DNA of 64,000 nucleotides from UBA11740 sp035635855 (GTDB taxonomy: Bacteria > Acidobacteriota > Blastocatellia > Pyrinomonadales > Pyrinomonadaceae), in assembly GCA_035635855.1 (NCBI GenBank), contig DASQAF010000009.1, forward strand, positions 310,001-374,000, in the 5' to 3' direction. Under the pieces are notes generated by a model that was not told the origin of the DNA, did not search any database, and saw only the letters and a list, made by a program, of their open reading frames with translations. Positions 1-9,105 of this stretch are shown here, piece after piece. The stretch's first letter is position 1. Every line of letters begins with the position of its first letter. Made by a program: the position numbers and the translations under genes.

Positions 1-621
1 ATTGAATGCGCCTATCGCTTCGTCGGTCTGCGCCGACTCGCGATAGATGCGACCTTCGACCGCTGACGCCTCGGGATAGATGGCCTTGTAACGCCGCGCG
101 GCTTCGATTTCGGCCAGGGCGCCGTTGGTGTCGTTGAGATCCAGAAGCACGCGCGCCAATCCAACGTGTGCGGCCGGAAAAGCCGCGCGGAGTTGTATCG
201 TTCGGCGATAGAGATCAGCGGCCTTCTGACGTGACTCGTCATCCTTCGCGGTTTCGCGCGCCGTTTCGGCTTGCTGAAAAGTAAGCTCAGCTTCGTCAGT
301 CGTGCGCACCAGGAGCACCTTGATCTCGCCGCGAGAAACGGCGGTTACCGGACTCGTGATTTCTTTAAAGCCGGCGGCGCGCACGCGCAAAGTGTGCGCA
401 CCCGCGGAAACTTTCAGCGCCGCGAGTCTTCCCGCGGCATCGGTTGCGCCGCGACGAATCTCGTCCAACCAGACGATAGCGTTGGGCGCGTTTGGTTCGG
501 TCAGCACCGTCAATGTCCGCCCGGCGTTGCCGGCAGAAGCAACCTTACGTTGCCGCTGCGCCCAGGCGTCGCCAACGACGAACACCATCAACAGACCGGC
601 AAAGCAAATCCTTCGTTTCAT
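1..621 (-). CDS. Secreted PEGA-like/TPR protein, 3' end off the window (partial)
   Basis: The reverse strand is open from an ATG at 621 to the left edge, 207 codons without a stop, so the C-terminus is missing. The start gives MKRR followed by a hydrophobic stretch and an Ala-x-Ala-like site (DAWAQ), a Sec signal peptide. Residues about 35-105 look like a PEGA or carboxypeptidase-regulatory beta-sandwich (LTVLTEPNAPNAIVWLD, then GAHTLRVRAAGFKE). Residues about 110-207 form TPR-like helices (ALAEIEAARRYKAIYPEAS). It is probably exported and acts in the periplasm or at the surface. Function unknown; the family is inferred from motif appearance only. Confidence 0.75.
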   Translation of the reverse strand, partial: MKRRICFAGLLMVFVVGDAWAQRQRKVASAGNAGRTLTVLTEPNAPNAIVWLDEIRRGATDAAGRLAALKVSAGAHTLRVRAAGFKEITSPVTAVSRGEIKVLLVRTTDEAELTFQQAETARETAKDDESRQKAADLYRRTIQLRAAFPAAHVGLARVLLDLNDTNGALAEIEAARRYKAIYPEASAVEGRIYRESAQTDEAIGAFN

Positions 622-825
622 TTGCTGTACGTTTACCGCAGAAGAACGGGCCCTGGCAAGTGAGTTTGAGGAAACCCTATCTTGTAAAAGTGTTGCGTCA
701 TGACAGGCTCTGGGTGTAATCTGCGAACGAAATAAAGACAAGCAGGAGTGTTTACCGGTCACTGTTTCTAATGGTCTGCCTGGCAGTAGTGCGTGCCGAC
801 AAGACGAACTAGTTTGGAGGAACTT

Positions 826-1611
826 ATGATTCTCGACACTACGCAAGTGGGTCTGGCAATGCTTCAGGGACTTTTCAAGACACCGACCGCGAGCGAAATT
901 TCCCACATTGCCATGCGTTGGCTACACATCCTTGCCGGAATAGCCTGGATTGGTCTGCTTTACTTCTTCAATCTGGTGAACGTGCCGCTGCAGAAAAAGC
1001 TCGATGCCGATACCAAGAAAAAGGTCAACCCTGATTTGCTGCTGCCGGCGCTGTGGTACTTCCGCTGGGGCGCCCTGATTACCGTGTTGGCGGGCCTGGG
1101 GTACTACGCGATGTACATTCTCAGGGCTGACGTCCACAATGCCAACAATGCGGGGGGGAAGGTAAATGGATGGGTGGTACTGATCGTCTGGATGATCATC
1201 CCCATCGTCACGTTCCTGATCGAATTCCTGATAATCAAGAAAGTTCCGGCCTTGATTAAGGACGGTCGCGTCTTTGCCATCGTGGCGCTGATACTGGTCG
1301 TCGCCATGTCGTTCGTCATTGTGAAATGGCTTGATTCCAATTTGACAGTGGGCACGCACGTAGCCGCCAACAACTCTCTGTCCATCGGCATTGGCGGTGC
1401 GCTCGGGCTAATCATGTTGCTGAATGTCTGGGGAATTATCTGGCCCAATAACAAACGGATGATCGCCGCTTTTCAGGGCGGGCCGCCGGCCGCGCCGGAA
1501 TTGGCGAGACAGGCGTTCGTTGCCTCGCGTACTAATGCCTGGCTGTCTTTACCGATGATCCTATTCATGGCTACTTCAGAACATGATTGGCAGATTTTCG
1601 GCGGAAGGTAG
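826..1611 (+). CDS. PuuD-like multi-pass membrane protein
   Basis: 261 aa. I chose the ATG at 826 over an upstream in-frame start at 793 because GGAGG (816-820) sits 5 bases before it. Hydrophobic segments suggest six or seven membrane helices, for example ILAGIAWIGLLYFFNLV near the N-terminus and WVVLIVWMIIPIVTFLIEFL in the middle. The signature HILAGIAWIGLLYFFNLVN resembles the membrane domain of urate hydroxylase PuuD/DUF989 proteins. The cytochrome c domain of full PuuD is absent. The C-terminus runs over LIMLLNVWGIIWPNNKRMI to a short polar tail. Role unknown. A stable hairpin follows at 1643. Confidence 0.7.
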   Translation: MILDTTQVGLAMLQGLFKTPTASEISHIAMRWLHILAGIAWIGLLYFFNLVNVPLQKKLDADTKKKVNPDLLLPALWYFRWGALITVLAGLGYYAMYILRADVHNANNAGGKVNGWVVLIVWMIIPIVTFLIEFLIIKKVPALIKDGRVFAIVALILVVAMSFVIVKWLDSNLTVGTHVAANNSLSIGIGGALGLIMLLNVWGIIWPNNKRMIAAFQGGPPAAPELARQAFVASRTNAWLSLPMILFMATSEHDWQIFGGR

Positions 1612-1642
1612 AGCAAGCTTTTGTCCGCAGTAGGAAAAATGT

Positions 1643-1693
1643 GTGGCGCAGCTTTCGGTCTCGTAGAAACTGACTGAAGGCTGCGCCACTTTT
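1643..1693 (+). terminator. Hairpin terminator after the PuuD-like gene
   Basis: GTGGCGCAGC (1643-1652) pairs exactly with GCTGCGCCAC (1680-1689), and the stem extends inward imperfectly. TTTT (1690-1693) follows. It lies 32 bases after the stop at 1611 and before the SOD gene. Confidence 0.6.
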
Positions 1694-1833
1694 CCTCTCG
1701 CAACACTATTGGTTCATCCTCTCCATCGCTTCGCCACACTTTCGCTGAATACTTGCCCTAAAGTGGGGAGAGTCTCTCAATACACGAGTGCGCTCGTATA
1801 GGCACAGACAGCACTAATTCCAGGGAGGTGACA

Positions 1834-2466
1834 ATGGGTTCTACCAATAGTTACAAAGCAAGACAGTTCAATCTGAGCAACCTGAAAGGCATCTCAGACG
1901 AAACGATCGAGATGCATTTCAAGCTTTATGAAGGCTATGTCAAAGAAACCAATAAGCTAAACGAAAAGATTGCCGAATTCGTCAAAGGCGGCAAAGTCGA
2001 TCAGGAAGAGTTCGCGGAATACTCTGAGCTGAACCGGCGGCTCGGGTTTGAATACAACGGGATGGTCTTGCACGAATACTACTTTGACAATCTGAAAACC
2101 GGCAGCGGGACCGGCGATCCGAATAACAGTTCGGCGTTTCGCAGGGCAGCCGAGGAAAGCTTTGGCAGCTATGACATCTGGAAAGCTGAGTTTGTCGGCA
2201 TCGGCAAGATGCGCGGGGTTGGTTGGGCAATCTGCTATGAGAATCCCGCCAACGGACGACTGTCGAATCACTGGATCACGCTGCATGAAACCGGCAATGT
2301 CGCCGGGTTCAATCCCGCGCTGGTGATGGACGTTTGGGAGCATGCATACCTGCTCGACTATAAACCTGCGGATCGACCGAAATACATCGAGGCGTTCTTT
2401 TCGAATATTGACTGGAGCGCGGTCGACAAACGTCTACGCACGCAGACCGCGCGTCTGGCGGCTTAG
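1834..2466 (+). CDS. Fe/Mn superoxide dismutase family protein (divergent)
   Basis: 210 aa; start at ATG 1834 behind GGGAGG. Family members convert superoxide to O2 and H2O2. The four metal ligands can be placed: His in IEMHFKLY, His in VLHEYYFDNL, and Asp and His in DVWEHAY. FGSYDIWKAEF and GVGWAICYEN match the C-terminal domain. The usual KHHxxYV segment after the first ligand is replaced by KLYEGYV, with one residue fewer, so the second-shell His pair is lost while the gateway Tyr is kept. No signal peptide, so probably cytoplasmic. Activity and metal preference are uncertain. Confidence 0.85.
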   Translation: MGSTNSYKARQFNLSNLKGISDETIEMHFKLYEGYVKETNKLNEKIAEFVKGGKVDQEEFAEYSELNRRLGFEYNGMVLHEYYFDNLKTGSGTGDPNNSSAFRRAAEESFGSYDIWKAEFVGIGKMRGVGWAICYENPANGRLSNHWITLHETGNVAGFNPALVMDVWEHAYLLDYKPADRPKYIEAFFSNIDWSAVDKRLRTQTARLAA

Positions 2467-2535
2467 GACTTGGAGTGTGCCGGCAGAGCGCAGCGGCGAC
2501 GGCGCTTTTATTAGCTAACTTTATGTCAATCCAAA

Positions 2536-2562
2536 GCGGTGTCGCGCTACGCTTGCCACCGC
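2536..2562. repeat. REP-like palindrome
   Basis: GCGGTG (2536-2541) pairs with CACCGC (2557-2562), and GCG/CGC pair inside around CTA. The segment at 2531-2570 has the look of a dispersed extragenic palindrome, but no second copy was found in this window. Confidence 0.45.
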
Positions 2563-2575
2563 ACTCCATAAACCC

Positions 2576-2604
2576 GGGCAGGGCTTGTGCCCTGCCCGCT
2601 TTTT
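2576..2604 (+). terminator. Rho-independent terminator
   Basis: GGGCAGGG (2576-2583), loop CTTGTG, CCCTGCCC (2590-2597), then TTTTT (2600-2604). A perfect 8-bp GC stem plus a T-run, about 110 bases after the SOD stop and 50 before the next gene. Confidence 0.75.
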
Positions 2605-2654
2605 GCGATAATGCGATAAAGTCAAATCCGTAAAGTAATCGATCTGGAGGAGCC

Positions 2655-3650
2655 ATGAGAATCCCGAACACTTCTCTATTGTTTTTTAGTCTTTGCTTTA
2701 CCGCACTGCTGGTGCCGGCCGGTTGCCAACAGAAGGACGCTAACCCAAACACCACGGCCACTACCAACGCTACCCCTCCGGGCGTGCAGAGTCTAACGGT
2801 GGTGCCGCGCCCGCAAAAGATCGTCGACATGATGAAAGCGCGCGGCGAACAAGATGACGCAAAACCTGTCCTGAAGATCATTTCGCCGGCGAAGAACGCG
2901 GTCATCAATGGATCGACCGTGGTTGTCAAACTGGATCTAAGCGGTGATCTTAAGGGCTATATGCCGCATAAGGATCCGGTAAACGGAAAAGGCAATCACA
3001 TCCACGTCATTCTCGACAATCAACCTTACGAGGCTTACTACGAACTCAACCAGCCTTTTGAGATGCGTAACGTGACCGAAGGCAAACATACTTTGCGCGT
3101 CTTCCCCTCGCGGCCCTGGCATGAAAGCTACAAGAACGAGGGTGCCTTTCAATTCGTCGAGTTCACTGTGAAAGGCGGCGGCGACGCTGCGAAGCCCACC
3201 ACTACCAAAGATGGCCAAACGATGGCCAATCCGACGAAGAGTCCGGCCGCAAAGCCCGAGCCCAGCAAAACTGCGACGGCGACGGCCAGCGCGACACCGG
3301 CGCGCGAAGGCAAAGATTTTCCTCCAAGTTACGCCAGCGCAGTCGATCCGACACAGCCGCTGCTGACCTACAGCCGCCCGAAGGGCGAGTACAAAGGCGA
3401 AGACGCGGATCCGATCATGATCGATTTCTGGCTGGCGAACGCAAAACTTCAGGGCGACGGTGGCCAGTATCGCGTGCGTTACACGGTAAATGGAGAGGCG
3501 AAGTTTATCGACAAGTGGGAACCCATCTGGTTGAGCGGATGGATCAGCGGTAAGCACACGATCGTACTCGAATTGGTCGACAAGGACGGGAATCTGGTGA
3601 AGAACGGCGGGTATAATCAGACCACCCGTGACATCACCGTGACCCGGTAA
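2655..3650 (+). CDS. Lipoprotein with two beta-sandwich-like repeats
   Basis: 331 aa; ATG 2655 behind CTGGAGG. Signal sequence with a lipobox-like LVPAGC (Cys about residue 24), so probably lipid-anchored. Two related segments, about 80-175 and 235-330, each contain a strand pattern, a GKHT motif (EGKHTLRVFP and SGKHTIVLEL) and a nearby Trp. The first has GNHIHVILDNQPYE, similar to DUF4399-type domains. A Pro/Thr/Ala-rich linker joins them. Function unknown. The repeated GKHT suggests an internal duplication. Confidence 0.7.
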   Translation: MRIPNTSLLFFSLCFTALLVPAGCQQKDANPNTTATTNATPPGVQSLTVVPRPQKIVDMMKARGEQDDAKPVLKIISPAKNAVINGSTVVVKLDLSGDLKGYMPHKDPVNGKGNHIHVILDNQPYEAYYELNQPFEMRNVTEGKHTLRVFPSRPWHESYKNEGAFQFVEFTVKGGGDAAKPTTTKDGQTMANPTKSPAAKPEPSKTATATASATPAREGKDFPPSYASAVDPTQPLLTYSRPKGEYKGEDADPIMIDFWLANAKLQGDGGQYRVRYTVNGEAKFIDKWEPIWLSGWISGKHTIVLELVDKDGNLVKNGGYNQTTRDITVTR

Positions 3651-3658
3651 ATTTCTGT

Positions 3659-3685
3659 CGGGGCCCGGAGGAGGAGCGGGCCCCG
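3659..3685. terminator. Bidirectional hairpin between convergent genes
   Basis: CGGGGCCCG (3659-3667) pairs perfectly with CGGGCCCCG (3677-3685) across a 9-base loop. It lies between convergent stops at 3650 and 3694. There is no clear T-run. Confidence 0.6.
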
Positions 3686-3693
3686 AGGCCACC

Positions 3694-4110
3694 CTACTTA
3701 GGCTTGGTGGTGGTTGTATTGGTAGTAGCTGGTTTTTTCGCGGCCGGTTTGCGCGCCGTCTTAAATTCGACCAGGATCACTTCCATGTCGTTGTCGGTCA
3801 GGTTCTCAGGCAAGTGTCTGGTTGCAGGTGTCCAGAGCGCCTGTCCCGCTTTCATGTCTCGCTCTTCGGTCTTCCCGTTTGGATAGGTAAACTTGACGCG
3901 GCCATCGGTCTGGAAGATCGCGACCAAATCCGGGTGGTTGTGCATCACTGACTTTTCGTGCGGGCCGTAATGCGCTCTAACTATCCGCACGCGCGAGTTC
4001 TGAAATTCAACCTTGTAATGCTTGGCATCGACTTTGGTAGGGTCCTGAGCCATCGCGGCCGGAACCGCAATTGCCAAGACGAACAGAGCCGAGAATAGTA
4101 AACGATACAT
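3694..4110 (-). CDS. Secreted small cupin-domain protein
   Basis: 138 aa; AGGAGGAG precedes the ATG at 4110. A Sec signal peptide (MYRLLFSALFVLAIAVPAAMAQ) is followed by one cupin barrel: HEKSVMHNHPD holds the HxH motif (motif 1), and WTPATRHLPENLTD holds the motif 2 His. A Lys/Thr/Pro-rich tail ends the protein. Cupins of this size often bind a metal and a small ligand. The substrate cannot be read from sequence. Exported, function unknown. Confidence 0.8.
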   Translation of the reverse strand: MYRLLFSALFVLAIAVPAAMAQDPTKVDAKHYKVEFQNSRVRIVRAHYGPHEKSVMHNHPDLVAIFQTDGRVKFTYPNGKTEERDMKAGQALWTPATRHLPENLTDNDMEVILVEFKTARKPAAKKPATTNTTTTKPK

Positions 4111-4205
4111 ACGAATTCTCCTCCTGAACTTCGTTTGAATGATAAAGCCTACGAGGGCGGAGCACTTCTAGTCTAAGTGGAGCGCTAAGTCAATAGCTTT
4201 TCGAT

Positions 4206-4841
4206 ATGGGTCGAATTTCAACTGACACGAGGCGAAGTCGGTTTGCTGAGTTGGCTGCCGAGGCCGCCGTCTGCACGCGCTGCCCGGCTATGTGCGAGCG
4301 CGCCGCGGTCCTGAGCGAGAGAAACGGGCCCGTCGACGCGCGGGTGATGTTCATCGGCGAAGCGCCGGGACGCAAAGGAGCGGATCGCACGCGGGTGCCA
4401 TTCTCTGGCGATCAATCGGGCCAGAACTTCGAGCGGTTCCTGGCGTCAATCGGTTTGCCACGCAACGAGATCTTCATCACCAGCGCCGCGCTCTGCAATC
4501 CGCGGAAAGCATCAGGGGCGAACCGCAGGCCGACTGCCGGCGAACTGCGAAACTGCTCAAGCTTTCTCAGCCGCACAATCGAACTAATCGAACCGCGGGT
4601 GATTGTGACGTTGGGAGGAGCGGCGCTTGATGCGCTGAAGTTGCTTCACTATCATGAATTCAATTTAAAGAATGACGCGGCCAGGATTCGAAGATGGAAC
4701 GGACGCTTATTGATTCCCCTTTATCATCCAAGTCCGCAGGTTCTGATTACCAGCCGCAAGGAAGCGGCACAGTTGCAAGATTACTCAGTTGTCGCACGGG
4801 CGGTCCTGCAATCTCGGAGCGCGGACATCCTGTCCGCCTGA
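4206..4841 (+). CDS. Uracil-DNA glycosylase, Fe-S family 4-like
   Basis: 211 aa. Removes uracil from DNA in base-excision repair. Four Cys fit the [4Fe-4S] cluster: Cys23 and Cys26 (VCTRCPAMC), Cys97 (SAALCNPR) and Cys117 (LRNCSSF). Motif I is GEAPGRKGADR (51-61), motif II HPSPQ (174-178). Family 4 enzymes usually have GEAPGxxE and family 5 GLAPGxxG, so the loop is intermediate. Start ATG 4206 gives the normal N-terminus. It is 18 bases upstream of ygfZ and probably cotranscribed with it. Confidence 0.85.
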   Translation: MGRISTDTRRSRFAELAAEAAVCTRCPAMCERAAVLSERNGPVDARVMFIGEAPGRKGADRTRVPFSGDQSGQNFERFLASIGLPRNEIFITSAALCNPRKASGANRRPTAGELRNCSSFLSRTIELIEPRVIVTLGGAALDALKLLHYHEFNLKNDAARIRRWNGRLLIPLYHPSPQVLITSRKEAAQLQDYSVVARAVLQSRSADILSA

Positions 4842-4859
4842 GCGTGAAGCGCGAACAAA

Positions 4860-5876
4860 ATGGCTGAAACATTCCAAGGCACCACCGAATACTCCGCCGT
4901 CCGCGATGGCGGGGCAGGCCTGATGGAACTTTCCTCCCGCGGACGCATTCTGGTCAGCGGCGCGGAAGTCGTGATGTTTCTTAACGGCCTGATCACCAAT
5001 GACATGAAAACCCTGGCGGTTGATTCCTGGATGCCGGCTGTCTTTCCGAACGTACAGGGCCGCCTGCTGGCCAGTGTCCGCGTCATTCATCGCGACGATG
5101 GATTTTTAATCGACACTGAGAGCGCAACCCACGCGACCGTTTTGAAGTTGCTCGAACGCTTCACGATGGCCGGCGATTTCCGCGTCACGGATCTGACTGA
5201 AGAGACGGTGACGCTTTCGATCCAGGGAAAGCTGGCCGGGGAAATCATCAGTGCCACGCTCGGTGAAGCAGCTGCCAAAGTTGAGCGGCAGCAAGTCGCC
5301 AGGACAAACTTTGCCGATGGACAGGTGACGGCGATTCGCGCCACACACACCGCCGAAGACGGTTTCGATCTCTTCATTGACGCGAAGGCTGCCGGGGATT
5401 TGCGTGACTCGTTAACCAGCGCCGGCGCGCAAGGCGTCAGTTCAGAGGCGTGTGAAACTTTGCGCATCGAAGCCGGCATCGCCCGTTACGGCGTGGACAT
5501 GGACGAGACGAACGTTGTAACGGAAACGAATCTGGATGACGCCGTGAGTTTTTCCAAGGGCTGTTATGTCGGCCAGGAGATCATCGCGCGCATCAAGTAC
5601 CGTGGTCATGTGGCCAAGAAACTGACCGGAATCATTCTTGAAGGTGACCCTACTCTGGATAGAGGCGCCAGAATTCTCGCCGATGAAGAAAAAGAGATCG
5701 GTCGAGTTACGTCGTCTACTCTCTCGCCGTGTCTCGCGCGCACAGTTGCGCTTGGTTACGTGAAGTATGATTACCTTGCGCCGGGGACGCCGGTGAAAAT
5801 CTCAGTGGGCGACGACGACATTAGGGGAACAATAGCAGACCTCCCGTTTATCCGAGGAAGTTGGTACTCGGATTAG
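4860..5876 (+). CDS. ygfZ: Folate-binding Fe-S cluster repair protein YgfZ
   Basis: 338 aa, GcvT-like fold. The diagnostic motif KGCYVGQEIIAR is present with its conserved Cys (about residue 232). YgfZ binds tetrahydrofolate and supports assembly or repair of certain Fe-S enzymes such as MiaB. Normal length, N-terminal GcvT-like domain then a C-terminal beta-barrel (GYVKYDYLAPGTPVKI). ATG 4860 begins just after the uracil-DNA glycosylase gene, which itself carries a likely Fe-S cluster. Cytoplasmic. Confidence 0.9.
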   Translation: MAETFQGTTEYSAVRDGGAGLMELSSRGRILVSGAEVVMFLNGLITNDMKTLAVDSWMPAVFPNVQGRLLASVRVIHRDDGFLIDTESATHATVLKLLERFTMAGDFRVTDLTEETVTLSIQGKLAGEIISATLGEAAAKVERQQVARTNFADGQVTAIRATHTAEDGFDLFIDAKAAGDLRDSLTSAGAQGVSSEACETLRIEAGIARYGVDMDETNVVTETNLDDAVSFSKGCYVGQEIIARIKYRGHVAKKLTGIILEGDPTLDRGARILADEEKEIGRVTSSTLSPCLARTVALGYVKYDYLAPGTPVKISVGDDDIRGTIADLPFIRGSWYSD

Positions 5877-5955
5877 CTCCGTAGGCGCGCCACGAGTGTA
5901 CCAACGAGAAGAGCGGTAGCAGGCGTCAGATTAAGGGGCCAACGATAGTAGGATC

Positions 5956-5979
5956 AACCGCCCGCTACCGCAGGCGGTT
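5956..5979. repeat. REP-like hairpin, family A copy 1
   Basis: AACCGCC (5956-5962) pairs with GGCGGTT (5973-5979) around CGCTACCGCA. The same hairpin with the same flanks (GATC before, CTGACT after) occurs at 36353-36376 (inverted) and 36470-36493. Confidence 0.8.
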
Positions 5980-6004
5980 CTGACTTAAACAACATTTCGA
6001 CGTG

Positions 6005-6400
6005 ATGGCCGACGAACAAACCAATACTGTCCCAGATGAGTCCGATCCGGATCTCGATCAAGCCGAACTGGCTCATTCGATCATCGCATCCCTGCTCGAT
6101 CACACCCGCGTCGTCAGCGATCTGATCGCTGTGATGGCGCAAGCACTAGATCAGGAAACAACCAAAGCGCTAACTCAAACCGCTCAGTGGCAGTCATATC
6201 TTGAAAGCCGCCGGAAGATGGAACGGACGCGTGAAGATGTCAAACGCTTCGTTAAGCTGGTGGGCGCCCATCCACAGACCGCTAAGGTTGAATTCATTCC
6301 GCTCCCAAGCCAACCTTGGGACGTTCGCTCTAGCGCCCCCGCCAGAACTCATCTAAAATGGCGGCGCTTATCTGGTAAGAAACCACCTGACAAGGGGTAA
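6005..6400 (+). CDS. Hypothetical helical protein upstream of a kinase
   Basis: 131 aa from ATG 6005. An acidic N-terminus is followed by predicted helices (SIIASLLDHTRVVSDLIAVMAQAL) and a basic Pro/Arg tail. No signal peptide, membrane helix or recognised motif. Its stop is 19 bases from the kinase gene, which suggests cotranscription and possibly a partner or substrate role. That is inference only. Confidence 0.5.
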   Translation: MADEQTNTVPDESDPDLDQAELAHSIIASLLDHTRVVSDLIAVMAQALDQETTKALTQTAQWQSYLESRRKMERTREDVKRFVKLVGAHPQTAKVEFIPLPSQPWDVRSSAPARTHLKWRRLSGKKPPDKG

Positions 6401-6419
6401 ACACAGCTAGCAGCTCCCC

Positions 6420-9005
6420 ATGAGTATTGCGACCGGTACTTTGCTGGGCCGCTATGAGATACGCGCGCTCATTGGCGCGGGTGGCATGGGCGAAGTCTAT
6501 CGTGCGCGCGACACTTCGCTGGGCCGCGACGTAGCCGTAAAAGTCCTGCCGCCGGGACTGTCACAGGACAAAGAACGCCTGCACCGATTCGAACAGGAAG
6601 CGCGTGCTACCAGCTCACTCAATCATCCCAACATTCTCGTGATCTTCGATATCGGCACTTTCGAAGGCTCGACTTATGTGGTCTCGGAACTGCTGGAAGG
6701 CGAGACGCTGCGCGATCGGTTGCTGGGAAGTGTGCTGCCCCCGCGTAAGGCGGTCGAGTATGCAGTGCAAATCGCGCGCGGACTGGCGACGGCTCATGAA
6801 AAGGGAATCATCCATCGTGACTTGAAGCCCGAGAACATCTTTATCACCACCGACGGTCACGCGAAGATTCTCGACTTTGGTCTGGCGAAGCTTTTGGATA
6901 CCGAGGTTCCTGAAGAGACAACTTCCCAGGTTCAAACCAAACGTGTGGTCACATTCGCAGGGGCGATCCTGGGATCAATGGGATACATGTCTCCCGAACA
7001 GGTTCGCGGGCGTGCGGTCGATCAGCGTTCCGACATTTTTTCTTTCGGCACCGTGTTGTACGAGATGGTAACGGGCGCGCGCGCCTTTCGGGGCGATTCG
7101 TCGGTGGAAACGATGAACGCGATCCTTAAAGAGGAGCCGCCACCTATCCAAATATCGGGCCGAACCCTTTCTCCAGCACTCGAGCGGGTCATCACGCACT
7201 GCCTCGAAAAGCAGCCGCAGGATCGGTTTCAGTCGGCACGTGATTTGGCTTTCGGACTGGAATCGGTGTTCAGCCACTCCGGCACTTATAGTGCGGCCTA
7301 CCCGGCGATATCCACCGAGGAAAACAAAGGCCGCCGCAAGTGGCTGGCGTTTGTGGCTCTGGCAGTGATCGTCGTCGGATTGCTGGCCCTGTCGTTTTTT
7401 GTTGGCCACAAATCCGCGGACACATCGCTTCCGACTTACACGCAGCTCACTTTTCGCCGCGGTTCGATTTACACTGCACGGTTTACTTCCGATGGCCAGG
7501 GAATCTATTTCAGCGCCACCTGGAATGGAAATCCTATCGATATTTATTCCATGCGCGCCGAATCGCCTAACGTGCAAAGTTTGGTAGTGCCGAACACGCT
7601 AATGTTGTCGGTCTCTCCTTCCGAGGAGATGGCGGTGCTCTTAAACAGCAGATATCTTTTTCACTTCGTCAATCAGGGAACATTGGCAAGGATGCCGCTG
7701 GCCGGCGGGGTCCCAAGAGAGATGCTGGAAAAGGTCCGCGAAGCCGACTGGGGCCCGGACGGCAGTAATCTCGCGGTGGTTCGCGTTGATAAGCTGCGTA
7801 ATCAACTTGAATATCCGATCGGTAAGGTGCTCCACACCAGCGAAGGTTACGCGAGCAATCCGCGTGTTTCGCCAAATGGTGACATGGTAGCGTTCCTCGA
7901 GCATCCGATTCATGGAGATAGTCGTGGTTTTGTTATGGTAGCTGACTCCGGGGGGCAGGCGAAGAAGCTTACCGAAAACTGGAGTGGAGAAGATGGTCTG
8001 GCATGGTCTCCCGACGGCGACGAGGTCTGGTTCACCGCTACCAAGACCGGCGAAGCTCAGGCGCTTTACGCTGTAACTCTCTCAGGAAAGCAAAGGGTCG
8101 TCACCAGGGCACCGGTGAATTTAAGGCTGCACGACATCTCGCGCAACGGCAGCGTTTTGTTGACGGGCAGCAACTATTCTACCCCGATCGCAGGACTGCG
8201 TCCCGGCGAAACTAAAGAGCGTGATCTCTCCTGGCTTAATTGGGTGCTGATCACGGACCTGTCGTCCGATGGAGAGTCTTTCATATTCACTGAATTTGGC
8301 CAGGGGAGCGGCGCCAACTATGCGATCTACTTGGGCAAGACTGACGGTTCTCCGGCCGTTCGATTGGGTGAGGGCTATGGCTTCGGCCGATCGCCCGATG
8401 GCAAGTGGGTCGTATCCATTTTGTTCAGTTCGAACGAGCTAGTTCTCCTCCCAACCGGCGCTGGTGAGGCCAAACGACTCGAACGTTTTGGAATTGAACA
8501 TTACGGCTATGGCGCTTCATGGCTGCCGGATGGCAGGAACATCGTGTTCATAGGAAAGGAACCGGGCCACGCTGATCGCAGTTACGTCCAGAGCATCGAC
8601 GGCGGCAGTCCACGGCCGGTTACGCCGGAGGGTATGTGGGGCTTCCTCGTTTCACCTGATGGCAAGTTTCTGGTGGCTCGAGACCGGGACAACAAACAGG
8701 CCCTTTATCCCCTGTCCGGGGGCGAGCCTCGAACAATTCCCGGACTCGACGAGCAAGATCGAGTAATTCGCTGGGGCACTGACGCTCAATCGCTTTACGT
8801 CTATCATGATCGCGAGAGGCCCGTGAAAATTTACAAACTGGATCTTGCTACCGGACACAAAGAGCTGGCGAAAGAAATCATGCCCTCAGATCCCGCCGGC
8901 ATTCTTGGCCCCGTCAATGTTTTGCTGACGCCCGACGGCAAAGGATACGTCTACGCCTTTAACCGGCATCTTACCGACCTGTACCTCGTCAAAGGATTAA
9001 GATAA
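6420..9005 (+). CDS. Membrane Ser/Thr protein kinase with TolB/WD40-like propeller
   Basis: 861 aa. Hanks-type kinase at the N-terminus: glycine loop GAGGMGEVYRA (19-29), Lys41 in VAVKVL, HRDLKPEN (132-139), DFG (152-154), SPEQVRG. A single membrane helix lies at about 308-328 (WLAFVALAVIVVGLLALSFF). Residues about 340-861 form a propeller with repeated SPDG/SPNG turns (AWSPDGDEVWF, FLVSPDGKFLV). The layout puts the kinase inside and the propeller outside. This architecture is typical of Acidobacteria. The likely role is sensing an external cue and phosphorylating cytoplasmic proteins; ligand and targets are unknown. Confidence 0.9.
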   Translation: MSIATGTLLGRYEIRALIGAGGMGEVYRARDTSLGRDVAVKVLPPGLSQDKERLHRFEQEARATSSLNHPNILVIFDIGTFEGSTYVVSELLEGETLRDRLLGSVLPPRKAVEYAVQIARGLATAHEKGIIHRDLKPENIFITTDGHAKILDFGLAKLLDTEVPEETTSQVQTKRVVTFAGAILGSMGYMSPEQVRGRAVDQRSDIFSFGTVLYEMVTGARAFRGDSSVETMNAILKEEPPPIQISGRTLSPALERVITHCLEKQPQDRFQSARDLAFGLESVFSHSGTYSAAYPAISTEENKGRRKWLAFVALAVIVVGLLALSFFVGHKSADTSLPTYTQLTFRRGSIYTARFTSDGQGIYFSATWNGNPIDIYSMRAESPNVQSLVVPNTLMLSVSPSEEMAVLLNSRYLFHFVNQGTLARMPLAGGVPREMLEKVREADWGPDGSNLAVVRVDKLRNQLEYPIGKVLHTSEGYASNPRVSPNGDMVAFLEHPIHGDSRGFVMVADSGGQAKKLTENWSGEDGLAWSPDGDEVWFTATKTGEAQALYAVTLSGKQRVVTRAPVNLRLHDISRNGSVLLTGSNYSTPIAGLRPGETKERDLSWLNWVLITDLSSDGESFIFTEFGQGSGANYAIYLGKTDGSPAVRLGEGYGFGRSPDGKWVVSILFSSNELVLLPTGAGEAKRLERFGIEHYGYGASWLPDGRNIVFIGKEPGHADRSYVQSIDGGSPRPVTPEGMWGFLVSPDGKFLVARDRDNKQALYPLSGGEPRTIPGLDEQDRVIRWGTDAQSLYVYHDRERPVKIYKLDLATGHKELAKEIMPSDPAGILGPVNVLLTPDGKGYVYAFNRHLTDLYLVKGLR

Positions 9006-9105
9006 AAGAGTTTTCTGGATGGAACTTACTGCTTGCCGAGCTGTCCTCCTGTGAAGTCAGGATGGCGACATGATGGATGTCACACAAACGACGAGATAAG
9101 AATAG

